64,000 bases of DNA from Halarcobacter sp. (GTDB taxonomy: Bacteria > Campylobacterota > Campylobacteria > Campylobacterales > Arcobacteraceae). Numbering within the stretch: position 1 is the stretch's first letter; every line of letters begins with the position of its first letter. Below are positions 52,026-60,605 of the stretch, piece after piece. A program made the position numbers and the translations under genes. The notes under the pieces are model-generated. The model was not told the origin of the DNA and made no database searches. It saw nothing but the letters and a program-made list of their open reading frames with translations. The DNA is taken from NCBI RefSeq assembly GCF_963675975.1, contig NZ_OY780939.1, forward strand, positions 2,232,001 through 2,296,000, written 5' to 3'.

Positions 52026-52943
52026 TTGTTATATAAAGAATTAAAAGATAGTATAAAAGCTTTAGGATTCCCATCAATAGAGGATTTTGTACATTATATT
52101 GGAGTTACACCATCAGATATATTAGAATGGGAAGAAAAAGATGATGTCCCTTATACAGTTTCATTAATTATTCATTTGTTAAAAGGGGATAAAAATCTAC
52201 CAAATAATAAAACTTTAGATAATTTAGTAGAGGAGTGTTTACCTTTAGCTGAACTTTTAGAAGAGGCTTCATCATTTCCTCATAAATTAGAAGAGATGTT
52301 TCTACTACAAAAAGAGTTAAACGATTCGACAAACGGTAAAAACTGGGAATTAGGTGTTAATAAATTTGGTAAAGAGATTAATTGGCTAAGATGTATCCAT
52401 ATGGAAGTTGCAGAATTAATTGACTCTACACCATGGAAGCACTGGAAAAATATCAATGCAGAACCAGATATGAACAATATTCATGTGGAATTAGTAGATA
52501 TCTGGCATTTCTTAATGTCATATATTTTACAAGAAACAAATGTACCTAAAGCTGTATCTTTAGTAAATACTCATTGTATTTATGAAGCTTTAGAAGAGAT
52601 TGATGTTAAATCAATGGTTAAAGAAGCAGAGAAGTTATCTTATATCTCTTTAGCTATAGAAACAGGTAATATGCCTACATTTAGTGGAGTTGAGAGATTT
52701 ATTGATCAATTCTTTAGATGTTGTAAAATCTCTGGATTATCATTTAACTGGCTTCAAAAACTATATATTGGTAAAAACTGTTTAAATAAATTTAGACAAG
52801 ACCATGGATATAAAGAGGGAACTTATACTAAAATCTGGAATGGTGACGAAGACAACGTTGTTATGGTTTCAATTTTAGAAAAAATGGAAGATGTAAGTTT
52901 TAAAGATTTATACGAAAAATTAGAGAGTAATTACCCAGGATAA
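52026..52943 (+). CDS. All-alpha dUTP diphosphatase with N-terminal HTH-like segment
   Basis: Hydrolyses dUTP to dUMP, keeping uracil out of DNA. The 305-residue protein has the dimeric all-alpha dUTPase pattern: LQKELNDSTNGKNWE, EINWLRCIHMEVAELIDSTPWKHWK (metal-binding ExxE, about 118-142) and ELVDIWHFLMSYIL (second ExxD, about 158-171). Residues 1-60 (FPSIEDFVHYIGVTPSDILEWEE) look like a helix-turn-helix and are not part of the catalytic domain. Starts at TTG 52026, with TAGGAG 7 bp upstream. Confidence 0.85.
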   Translation: MLYKELKDSIKALGFPSIEDFVHYIGVTPSDILEWEEKDDVPYTVSLIIHLLKGDKNLPNNKTLDNLVEECLPLAELLEEASSFPHKLEEMFLLQKELNDSTNGKNWELGVNKFGKEINWLRCIHMEVAELIDSTPWKHWKNINAEPDMNNIHVELVDIWHFLMSYILQETNVPKAVSLVNTHCIYEALEEIDVKSMVKEAEKLSYISLAIETGNMPTFSGVERFIDQFFRCCKISGLSFNWLQKLYIGKNCLNKFRQDHGYKEGTYTKIWNGDEDNVVMVSILEKMEDVSFKDLYEKLESNYPG

Positions 52944-52966
52944 ATAGAACCATAAAGGTTCTATTT
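52942..52966. terminator. Bidirectional terminator after dUTPase
   Basis: A perfect 10-bp stem AAATAGAACC/GGTTCTATTT with an ATAAA loop between two convergent genes, with AT-rich tails on both sides. Confidence 0.85.
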
Positions 52967-52968
52967 AT

Positions 52969-54132
52969 TTAAAATTTGAATTTAGATTTTAATACAAAAA
53001 ACACTTTTGCTGTTTTAAATTGAATAAACATAAATGGTAACATAAGTATTAAAAAGGCAATTGAATACTTATCTACAACTCCATTAAATGCCAATCCAAA
53101 GTTTAGAAAAAACATTCCAAAAACAAAAAAAGCAACACCTGGACAAATTAAAGCAAAAGATATTGATGATTTAACTTCATCAGAATATATATATTTATCA
53201 AAATAACCATTCGATTTCATTACCTTATAACCTAACACTCCAAATATAATCTCTAAAGAAAGAATAGATGTTGTTAAAGTAAATAAAGATGATCTATCAA
53301 TTGGAGAATTGAAATTATGATCTAAACCAAAAGATACTCTAATCATCATAATTCCTAAAAGTGTTAAAATTGGTAAAAGGATCCAAAGTGAAGGTGAAGC
53401 TTCTAAAGAGATTCCTTGTTCAAACATATTTTTAAATCCCATTGTAATCTTAATAATTACAAGTAAAATTGCATAAGAAGCAAAGAATAGGGCACCAAAT
53501 ATACCAATTGCATTAACTGTTAAATTATGACTCATTGCTCCAGGAGCAGCAAAACCAACAGCTATCATAGATAAAGAAAATATTGATATCATTTGTGATA
53601 AATTATTGTTTTTTGTAAAATCAAACTCTCCTGTAGTTAATAATCTTGAAAAGTAATTAAAAGATATTTTAAGGGCATAGAAACCTGTAATTATAAATCC
53701 TAAAAGTGCAAAAGGAAACATATATTCAACAATAGACCAAAGATTAGGTACAAATACAGCGCCTAAAACAAAACAAACATTAATAGTCATCGCAAATGTT
53801 AGAGGAATAGTCATAAGTGTAATTTCTGCATTTGAATTTAATAAATTTTGATAAGAATCTGTTTTTTTATACATATTAAACTGCTTTACATTCCAAATAA
53901 GTATTTTAAAATGAAAAAAAGCAAAAACTATAATAAAAACTAAAGCAAAGACTATAACAAAAGATAACCATGTTCCTTTTATAAGCTCAGGAAATATATG
54001 GTTGTATGTTGCCATAGGTGCATCTTTATGTGGAACTAAAAACATAAGATACATAAAAAATGAGACAGAAAGTCCACCAGCACCCAATGATGCTAAAAAA
54101 CACATAGGGTTAAATTTTTCTCTTAATTGCAT
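52969..54132 (-). CDS. Polytopic membrane protein (possibly TsoY-like)
   Basis: A 387-residue inner-membrane protein with about ten hydrophobic spans, the first two at about 10-30 and 50-75. Opening MCFLASLGAGGLSVSFFMYLMFLVPH and the SHNLTVNAIGIFGALFFASYAILLVI segment remind me of the TsoY family of Campylobacterota, some of which are selenoproteins; no TGA readthrough is seen here. A tellurite-resistance/dicarboxylate (TDT) relation is the alternative. Substrate unknown. Monocistronic. Confidence 0.6.
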   Translation of the reverse strand: MQLREKFNPMCFLASLGAGGLSVSFFMYLMFLVPHKDAPMATYNHIFPELIKGTWLSFVIVFALVFIIVFAFFHFKILIWNVKQFNMYKKTDSYQNLLNSNAEITLMTIPLTFAMTINVCFVLGAVFVPNLWSIVEYMFPFALLGFIITGFYALKISFNYFSRLLTTGEFDFTKNNNLSQMISIFSLSMIAVGFAAPGAMSHNLTVNAIGIFGALFFASYAILLVIIKITMGFKNMFEQGISLEASPSLWILLPILTLLGIMMIRVSFGLDHNFNSPIDRSSLFTLTTSILSLEIIFGVLGYKVMKSNGYFDKYIYSDEVKSSISFALICPGVAFFVFGMFFLNFGLAFNGVVDKYSIAFLILMLPFMFIQFKTAKVFFVLKSKFKF

Positions 54133-54282
54133 AATTGTCCTTTAATTTTGAAGAAATTTCGTTGAATAATACATAAATAAATATTAAAAATAGATAAGTA
54201 ATATTATAAATAATTCTTATAATTAAAAATAAAAATTTTTGATATTTATATTGATTATAGTAATTTATTGATATTATTTCAT

Positions 54283-55122
54283 ATGTACAAGATTTCAGTA
54301 AACAAAGAACTTTTCAAAGATATTTTATATAAAAAAGCAACTATATTAGAAAAAGAAACATCACTATACTGGAAAAAAGAGTTATTACAACCTATTATTC
54401 AAGAAGATAGAATTAAATATACTATAAAACAGCTAGATAAGGTAACTATTACAAATGGTTTAGGTGAAGATAAGCCACAACTTATTATTGAGTGTAAAAA
54501 AATAGATTACTCTTTTAAAAATGATATATTTGAATTTCATTTTGGAAAAATTTTAGAACAAAAAAACACTGATATTCAAGAAGATTATAAAGATAATTTA
54601 ATAGAGCAATTGATGAGAGAAAAAGCTTTATTAGAAGATAAAATGCATAGAGACCATTTAACTGATGTTTATAATAGAAGGAAAATGGAAGCAGATTTAA
54701 ATATATATATTAATCAAAATAATAGTAGGGATCTTTGTGCTGTATTTGTTGATGCAGATAGATTTAAAGGGATAAATGATAACTTTGGTCATGACACTGG
54801 AGATAAGGTTTTATCTTTACTTGGTGAAAAACTAAAAAAACATGCGATAAATCTAAATGGACAAGTATATAGGTATGGTGGAGAAGAGTTTATTATTTTA
54901 TGTTTTACAAATAAAGATAATTTAATTCATAAATTAAACGATTTAAGAGAAGATATTAAATCACAAAGAATTTATCATCTCAAAAAAGATATATCAATAA
55001 CTGTTAGTATGGGTATTTCATTTTATAAAGATTGTAAATCAAAAGATGAAATGATTAAAAAAGCAGATAATAATGTTTATAAAGCAAAAGCTAATGGTAG
55101 AGATAGAATAGAGTTTGACTAA
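54283..55122 (+). CDS. GGDEF-domain diguanylate cyclase
   Basis: A 279-residue soluble protein. The first about 115 residues have no recognised domain; the GGDEF domain (about 120-279) has MHRDHLTDVYNRRKMEADL, VFVDADRFKGINDNFGHDTGDKVL and the catalytic RYGGEEFIILCF. The I-site position reads NLNG, so RxxD is missing. No clear ribosome site precedes either ATG 54283 or the alternative TTG 54268; I chose the ATG. Confidence 0.86.
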   Translation: MYKISVNKELFKDILYKKATILEKETSLYWKKELLQPIIQEDRIKYTIKQLDKVTITNGLGEDKPQLIIECKKIDYSFKNDIFEFHFGKILEQKNTDIQEDYKDNLIEQLMREKALLEDKMHRDHLTDVYNRRKMEADLNIYINQNNSRDLCAVFVDADRFKGINDNFGHDTGDKVLSLLGEKLKKHAINLNGQVYRYGGEEFIILCFTNKDNLIHKLNDLREDIKSQRIYHLKKDISITVSMGISFYKDCKSKDEMIKKADNNVYKAKANGRDRIEFD

Positions 55123-55123
55123 T

Positions 55124-55147
55124 TAAGAGTAGGAGAACCCACTCTTA
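55124..55147. terminator. Bidirectional terminator between GGDEF and cytochrome genes
   Basis: TAAGAGT (55124-55130) pairs with ACTCTTA (55141-55147); two inner G-C pairs extend it past one mismatch. It sits exactly between two convergent stop codons. Confidence 0.75.
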
Positions 55148-55435
55148 TTATTTAACAATAAAATCAGCAATAGCTTGAATATCAGCGTCAGATAATCCTG
55201 CTGCTTGAGGTTTCATAATTGCTTTCATTGGTCCACCGTATGAACCATCTTTGTAACCTTTCATTGCTGCAACAAAATCAGCTTTTGTCATATCTTTTAT
55301 AATTTTAGATTTACCTAAAGCTACTTTTTCACCATTTGCACCATGACATTGTACACATTTTGTATATAGTTCAGTTGCACCTGCAAATGAGATAGAACAT
55401 GATACAATCGCCGCTGCCATTACTAATTTTTTCAT
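55148..55435 (-). CDS. Monohaem c-type cytochrome (c553-like)
   Basis: A 95-residue periplasmic electron carrier. Signal peptide at 1-20 (KKLVMAAAIVSCSISFAGA), haem attachment CVQCHG at about 28-33, and Met ligand in MKAIMKPQ (about 70). The small single-haem layout is that of cytochrome c553, which passes electrons to terminal oxidases. Closely related to the protein at 55592-55867. Maturation would need CcsBA. Confidence 0.92.
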   Translation of the reverse strand: MKKLVMAAAIVSCSISFAGATELYTKCVQCHGANGEKVALGKSKIIKDMTKADFVAAMKGYKDGSYGGPMKAIMKPQAAGLSDADIQAIADFIVK

Positions 55436-55591
55436 AGATTTCCTTTTTTTCTTTTTTTATTGAAATTATTTTAATATAACTTAACTAATATTTTTATTTA
55501 ATTTACAATTAATAGTTAAAAAAAATGAAAAATTTAAATAATTAAAGAAATCTTTTCAATTAGTAACATTTAATACATAAATAATAAATTA

Positions 55592-55867
55592 TTACTTACC
55601 TATTTGATTCGCTATAGCTTTTATATCTTCATCACTTAAATTATTAACCTGACCTTTCATCATACCTTTTAAAGCTCCTCCATAAGTACCATTTTTATAT
55701 CCATGTAATGATTCGATTATTTCTGCTTTTGTCATATCTTTAATAACTTTTGATTTGCCTAATGCAACTTTCTCTCCATTTGCCCCATGACATGCTACAC
55801 ATTTAGCATAAGGATTAGCAAAAGCAACAGAAGCTAAGATTGTTGTTAGAAAAATTACTCTTTTCAT
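55592..55867 (-). CDS. Monohaem c-type cytochrome, sister copy
   Basis: A 91-residue protein with signal peptide 1-17, haem motif CVACHG (about 23-28) and Met region GALKGMMKGQ. GANGEKVALGKSK and IKDMTKA are identical in both copies, while the C-terminal helices differ. The 156-bp AT-rich gap between the genes suggests separate promoters after a tandem duplication. Confidence 0.92.
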   Translation of the reverse strand: MKRVIFLTTILASVAFANPYAKCVACHGANGEKVALGKSKVIKDMTKAEIIESLHGYKNGTYGGALKGMMKGQVNNLSDEDIKAIANQIGK

Positions 55868-55956
55868 TTTATCCCTTTATTTTTTATTTAAAAAATTATA
55901 GATTAAAAAAAGTGAAAAAAAATAGACCTAGGTCAAGAAAAAGAGAAAATTTAAAA

Positions 55957-55986
55957 TTTATGTACAGTAAAAATACTGTACATAAA
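55957..55986 (-). terminator. Terminator after the mutase/ligase operon
   Basis: A perfect 13-bp stem TTTATGTACAGTA/TACTGTACATAAA with an AAAA loop, 2 bp beyond the ligase stop; the minus strand continues into T-rich sequence. This marks the end of the four-gene operon. Confidence 0.85.
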
Positions 55987-55988
55987 AA

Positions 55989-57566
55989 CTAATTTAAAGT
56001 ATCTAAAAGTTCAGCTTTTAAATCTTCTTTGTTGATTTTATTCCTATCACTAGGAACTAAAGGTAGAGATTTTTTATAAATAATCTTTGTTGGAATCATA
56101 TACGAAGCAAGGTGTTTTTTTAATTCAAAAGTGATCTCTTTAGGAGCTAATTCACTTCTTGAACTATATACCATCACAATCTCTTCTTCTATTTCAGCAT
56201 TTGGAATAGAGAATATTGCGCATTGTTCTATAGTTGGAAGATTTTTTCTTACAACAGATTCTATCTCAAGTGGACTAACTCTAAAACCTCTAGTTTTAAT
56301 CATATCATCACGTCTTGAAACAAAATAAAAATATCCCTCTTCATCTTTATATACATAATCACCAGTTGCAACAACTATCTCATCTCTTAATTGTCCCTCT
56401 AGGTTAATTACATCTTTTAGAATTTGTATAGATTTAAATCTTTGAGAAGTCTCTTCAGGAGCATTCCAGAAACCTTTGTAGATATATCCACCTCTATGGA
56501 TAAGCTCTCCAACTTCCCTTGGTTTACACTCTTTCCCCTCTTCATTAACCACATAAAGTTCTACTCCTGGAATTGCTTTTCCAATAGACTCTGGTCTAAT
56601 ATTTATTTGAGAAGGTTCTAAATATGTTGATCTAAAGGCTTCTGTTAAACCATGCATAGAATAAAATTCAACATTTTGAAAGTATTTCTTCACTTTTTGT
56701 ACCATTTTTAATGTTACATTACCACCTGAAGAAGTGATTGTTTTAATATTTGATAATAACTCAGGACTTGGAAGCCTGTGTTCATCTTCATCAAACATAG
56801 ATGTAATAGTTACAGGCATTAGTGCAACTACTGTAACTTCATCATTAATTAAATGATTGAAAAAATCTCCTGGTAAAATAAACCTATGTAAAGCTAAAGT
56901 TGCTCTTTTGTATAAAGAACAAAAAATTTGATTTAATCCATAATCTAAATTAAAAATCAATATCCCTGATAATACATCATCTTCTTCTAATTTTAGATAT
57001 TGAGAAACTACTCTTGCACTATCAATTAGATTTCTGTGTGATATAACAATACCTTTTGGGGTTCCTGTAAGTCCAAATGAATAAGTGATAACAGCATTAT
57101 CGTGACCATTTACCTCACATGTATAAGGTTTATTATAGTATTTAAATATCTCTTCAAAAGATGCAATATCTTTATGTGTAGTTTCATAAGAGATTATATG
57201 TCCATCAAAAGCAATCTCTTCAATAGATTCAAGTTTGATTCTATCAGTTATAATACATCTAATATCACAATCATTAATAATATACTCAACTTGTTCACTT
57301 TTAAGGAGTCTTGTAAGTGGTACAAGTACATAATTGGTAGATAAAATGGCAAGTATTGCTATAACTTGGTCAATACTTTTTTTAGAATAAATTCCAATTC
57401 TACTCCCTTTTGGAAGATCTAATTCATTTAGATAAAAGGCTACTTGATTTACCTTTGTAAAAAGCTCTTTATATGTAATACTCTTATCATCATGTTTAAT
57501 TGCAATCTTATCAGGATGTGATAAGTTTGCATCTTCTATAAGTGCTCTAATACAATTAATTGACAT
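55989..57566 (-). CDS. AMP-forming acyl/aminoacyl ligase with degenerate P-loop
   Basis: A 525-residue member of the adenylate-forming (ANL) family. The A3 P-loop reads YSFGLTGTPKGIVISH, where most have TSGTTG-x-PKG, so two of the small residues are replaced by Phe and Leu. A5 is MHGLTEA, A7 ATGDYVYKDEEGYFYFVSRRDDMIKTRGFRV, and the catalytic Lys is kept near the end in SDRNKINKEDL. It should activate a carboxylic acid as an acyl-AMP, for CoA or a carrier protein. Its ATG directly follows the GlmL stop, with AAAGGAG upstream. Last gene of the B12-mutase operon, so its substrate is probably the mutase product or a related amino acid. Confidence 0.88.
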   Translation of the reverse strand: MSINCIRALIEDANLSHPDKIAIKHDDKSITYKELFTKVNQVAFYLNELDLPKGSRIGIYSKKSIDQVIAILAILSTNYVLVPLTRLLKSEQVEYIINDCDIRCIITDRIKLESIEEIAFDGHIISYETTHKDIASFEEIFKYYNKPYTCEVNGHDNAVITYSFGLTGTPKGIVISHRNLIDSARVVSQYLKLEEDDVLSGILIFNLDYGLNQIFCSLYKRATLALHRFILPGDFFNHLINDEVTVVALMPVTITSMFDEDEHRLPSPELLSNIKTITSSGGNVTLKMVQKVKKYFQNVEFYSMHGLTEAFRSTYLEPSQINIRPESIGKAIPGVELYVVNEEGKECKPREVGELIHRGGYIYKGFWNAPEETSQRFKSIQILKDVINLEGQLRDEIVVATGDYVYKDEEGYFYFVSRRDDMIKTRGFRVSPLEIESVVRKNLPTIEQCAIFSIPNAEIEEEIVMVYSSRSELAPKEITFELKKHLASYMIPTKIIYKKSLPLVPSDRNKINKEDLKAELLDTLN

Positions 57567-58760
57567 CTACTCTCCTTTATTCATACCCAAAGTCCAGATA
57601 TCGTAATTTAAATCCATTACAACAGCTGGGTTATGGCCTGAGTTTAATATTTTTTTATAGAAGAATGAAACAATATCTTCTATCTCTTCTTTTTTTAATA
57701 CTTTTGTAATTCCACCTGTTAAAACAATAGAATTTAAAGATAAAAGTTTTAAATTTATATAAGCTTTTCTGAAACTAGAAACTTTACATAGTACTAAGAA
57801 TATCGCAAGTTGCATTAAAATTCTTGTTGCTTTTTCACTATTTTCATCAAAAATATTTTCAGTTACTTTTAAATGTGCCAAAAGCTCATATACAAATTCA
57901 TTGTTTTTTGCTGCAAAAATTAAAGATTCTTTTGATTTATAAACACCAAGTTTTTTAAATACTAATCTATCATATTCATTCTCAGTTACCATATTTTCAT
58001 CAACTAAATCTTTTGAATAATGAATATCTGTTGTAGCTCCACCAATATCTATTAAAATAAATGGATTTGCAACAGCAAATTTAGTACCAACAATTGGAAG
58101 AGTTTTATTTACAATATATGGAGTAGAGTAGATTTGGTTTGAAGTGATTTCATAAAGGTGTTTAATATCCTCTTTACCCATAATATCAGCTTGATAAAGG
58201 TTTGTTAAATACTCTTTTAAATGCTCCTCTTCAACATGAAGTCTATCAGTTATAATATTTGGTAAAACAACTAGATTCTCAATATTTTCCTGTAAATAAG
58301 AACTATCTTGTTTACTTCCAACATAAACTATATTTGAGTAATTTATTTTTTCTAAATAAGAAAAAAGTTTTTCATCAAATATATTTGAGACTGAATCAAT
58401 TCCACCAACAAGGATTACAACATCAATCATATCACTAGGAACAGATGTGTTTTCAATATCTTTGTATAAAACTGTATCTATAATATTAATACCAGAGTTA
58501 AAAGCAATATTTGTAGCAAACTTTAATGAAAAAGAGTTTGTAATTCCTATAATTAAAGTACTTAATCCACCATTAGCAGATGAACAGATAAAAACATCAT
58601 CTTTTTTATAATTATGGATTGTATCACCACATTTGTAAGTTAAATCATCAAAAATATCTTTATTGAAATCTCTAAAATGTTGTTCCACTTTTTGAGGAGT
58701 ACACACTTTAAAATATGTACTTCCCACATCTATTAATAGTTTTTCATTTATTTCACTCAT
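57567..58760 (-). CDS. glmL: GlmL/MutL-type reactivating protein for B12 mutase
   Basis: A 397-residue ASKHA-fold ATPase. The N-terminal phosphate loop LLIDVGSTYFKV (about 8-19) and second phosphate motif ILIDIGGATTDIHY (about 238-251) match GlmL, the protein encoded with glutamate mutase and thought to exchange damaged cobalamin. VVILVGGIDS and a late VLTGGITKV complete the fold. It is shorter than clostridial GlmL, the difference lying mainly in the central part. It overlaps the mutase large-subunit gene by 4 bp (ATGA). Confidence 0.87.
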   Translation of the reverse strand: MSEINEKLLIDVGSTYFKVCTPQKVEQHFRDFNKDIFDDLTYKCGDTIHNYKKDDVFICSSANGGLSTLIIGITNSFSLKFATNIAFNSGINIIDTVLYKDIENTSVPSDMIDVVILVGGIDSVSNIFDEKLFSYLEKINYSNIVYVGSKQDSSYLQENIENLVVLPNIITDRLHVEEEHLKEYLTNLYQADIMGKEDIKHLYEITSNQIYSTPYIVNKTLPIVGTKFAVANPFILIDIGGATTDIHYSKDLVDENMVTENEYDRLVFKKLGVYKSKESLIFAAKNNEFVYELLAHLKVTENIFDENSEKATRILMQLAIFLVLCKVSSFRKAYINLKLLSLNSIVLTGGITKVLKKEEIEDIVSFFYKKILNSGHNPAVVMDLNYDIWTLGMNKGE

Positions 58761-60121
58761 TGCATAATCCCTATATCATGGATAATATCATTAACAATTG
58801 ATGTTGTATCTTTTGTTAAGTCACATTTAGATCTTTCATATTCAAAACATTTGTCAGGAATAGGAACTTTTCCTCTATCTATGATTCTAATATTTTTATT
58901 TTTATCTCTAATTGTAATCATATTGTTGTGGTTAATAATATGTGGAGAGAAAGGAACATCTATAATTCCATTTTTAATAGAGTTAAATACTTTTCTCCAT
59001 AATGTATCTGCATTATCATTGAATACAGCTTCCATTATTGCCATAACTTCTGCTGTTAATATCTCTTCTTCCTCTTCATCAACAATTTTAGGTAAACCAC
59101 TTAAAATTCTAAGTAGATATTGAGTATTTGCAACTGTTTCAGCATTTGCTTCTTTTGTTGGAATACCTGATGCTTCTTGTTTAGTTTTTGTAATAATCTT
59201 ATCAGCTCCAACCATTGAAGCAATAGCTGTACTCATACTAATTAGTTGAGTAGCATAGTTTTGATCTTCAGGAAATGCTCCCATCCATTGGTGATATACT
59301 AAATGGATTTGCGCATCACCACAATCAATCTCGTTTGCATAATATTTTGCAAGTTTTCTAATAACATTACCCATTACAATATCTTGATTCACTGAACCAC
59401 TTTGAGAAAATGATACAGAGAAAGATTTAACTCCCTCTTCAAGTGATAATAACATCTCTAAAAGTTGTATTACAATAGTAATGCATGGTGGAACTAATGT
59501 TGCTGTTAAAGGACCAAAAGATTCTCTGTTTATTGGTTCATTTAGTTTTGAATAGTTTGCACATACTCTTTCTACATATTTCCAGTATAAAAATGCTTTA
59601 TCTAATGGAAAGTTTTTAGAGTAGGGTAAAAGGTAAGTGATTGGACCACCTTCTATTTCAAAAATTCCCGAAGCAATTGCTGTTTCAATTAAAAGTCTAG
59701 CATCAGGAGTTCCATGTCTTAAAGATATAGGTTTATTAAAATGAGTCATCATTTTTCTTGTTGTTCTATACCCATGATTAATCAATGGATAACCATTTAG
59801 CATATCAACTTCACTCTCTTCACTAAGTCTTAACATCTTTTCTGAAGTTGCATAATCATTAAGTCTTGTATTTGAGTCAATTGTACATGGTAATACGTCT
59901 ACGTTTGCTTTATCAAAAAATTCATAAAGTGCAAACATTTTATTATATGTTGGAAACCCACCCCTAGGTTGTACAAGCATTTTGTTTTTTGTTTTAAAAT
60001 TATGAGAGATAAAAAGATCTTTTGAAGCGTTTTTAACAAACTCTTCAACTTCTGCAAAATCAAAATTATCTACATATTCATTACCTAATATGATTTTTCT
60101 TTCTTCTTGTAATAAACTCAT
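58757..60121 (-). CDS. glmE: Glutamate mutase epsilon (large, catalytic) subunit homologue
   Basis: A 454-residue TIM-barrel subunit of a B12-dependent carbon-skeleton mutase. It matches the methylaspartate mutase family: QPRGGFPTYNKMFALYEFF, IDSNTRLNDY, NGYPLINHGYRTTRKM, SLRHGTPDARLLIETAIASG, and IEGGPITYLLPYSK, where the classical enzyme has EGGGISY. The glutamate-binding Arg residues appear conserved, so an acidic amino acid is the likely substrate. It overlaps its neighbours by 4 bp on both sides. The next enzyme of glutamate fermentation, methylaspartate ammonia-lyase, is absent. Confidence 0.9.
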   Translation of the reverse strand: MSLLQEERKIILGNEYVDNFDFAEVEEFVKNASKDLFISHNFKTKNKMLVQPRGGFPTYNKMFALYEFFDKANVDVLPCTIDSNTRLNDYATSEKMLRLSEESEVDMLNGYPLINHGYRTTRKMMTHFNKPISLRHGTPDARLLIETAIASGIFEIEGGPITYLLPYSKNFPLDKAFLYWKYVERVCANYSKLNEPINRESFGPLTATLVPPCITIVIQLLEMLLSLEEGVKSFSVSFSQSGSVNQDIVMGNVIRKLAKYYANEIDCGDAQIHLVYHQWMGAFPEDQNYATQLISMSTAIASMVGADKIITKTKQEASGIPTKEANAETVANTQYLLRILSGLPKIVDEEEEEILTAEVMAIMEAVFNDNADTLWRKVFNSIKNGIIDVPFSPHIINHNNMITIRDKNKNIRIIDRGKVPIPDKCFEYERSKCDLTKDTTSIVNDIIHDIGIMQ

Positions 60122-60531
60122 TTTTTATTCTCTTTCAGAAATTTTTCTAATTCATCTAGTCCAGTATTTAAATCAACTTGATGGAATACTAAATCAAAAC
60201 CATAATTTTTAAATCTTGGAACAATATCGTCAGCATTCCCTGTACCAACAACTAGATTCCCACCAATCATAAATACTACATTGTCTAAAAGAGAACCATA
60301 TTTAGCTTTAAGAACTTTTACTTCTCTACACCAACCCTCTGCCTCACCATTTAAAGATGATATTAATAATATATCTGCATTTGTTTCAATCACTGCATCA
60401 ACAAACTCTTCAAGATATGTATTAACTCCTAAGTTAAATACCTCAAAGCCTCTAGCTTGTAGTGATAGTTCAATTAGTCTATTAGCAACGACATGGATAT
60501 CGTTACCTACTACTCCTGTTACTACTTTCAT
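60118..60531 (-). CDS. mamA: Glutamate mutase sigma (B12-binding) subunit homologue
   Basis: A 137-residue cobalamin-binding protein, normal length for the family. The Co-ligating motif is VVGNDIHVVANRL (about 7-19): D-x-H is intact, but the Gly of DxHxxG is Ala. SSLNGE (about 68) and MIGGNLVVG (about 95-103) match the nucleotide-tail-binding loops. It forms the active enzyme with the epsilon subunit. First gene of the operon; only 74 bp separate it from the kinase gene upstream, too little for a cobalamin riboswitch. The gene symbol for this subunit varies between sources. Confidence 0.9.
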   Translation of the reverse strand: MKVVTGVVGNDIHVVANRLIELSLQARGFEVFNLGVNTYLEEFVDAVIETNADILLISSLNGEAEGWCREVKVLKAKYGSLLDNVVFMIGGNLVVGTGNADDIVPRFKNYGFDLVFHQVDLNTGLDELEKFLKENKK

Positions 60532-60605
60532 CGATTTACCTAATTTTTATTCTTTTTAAAAGGCAAGTAGGATATCTAATTTTTGGTTAGAATTTGTTTA
60601 TATAA

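Noticed and set aside
55989-60531. Glutamate fermentation (methylaspartate) pathway
   Set aside because: No methylaspartate ammonia-lyase is nearby, and an AMP-ligase takes its place in the operon.
60532-60605. Cobalamin riboswitch before the B12 mutase operon
   Set aside because: Only 74 bp lie between the kinase stop codon side and the operon start, and no B12-box-like sequence is visible; a cobalamin riboswitch needs about 200 nt.
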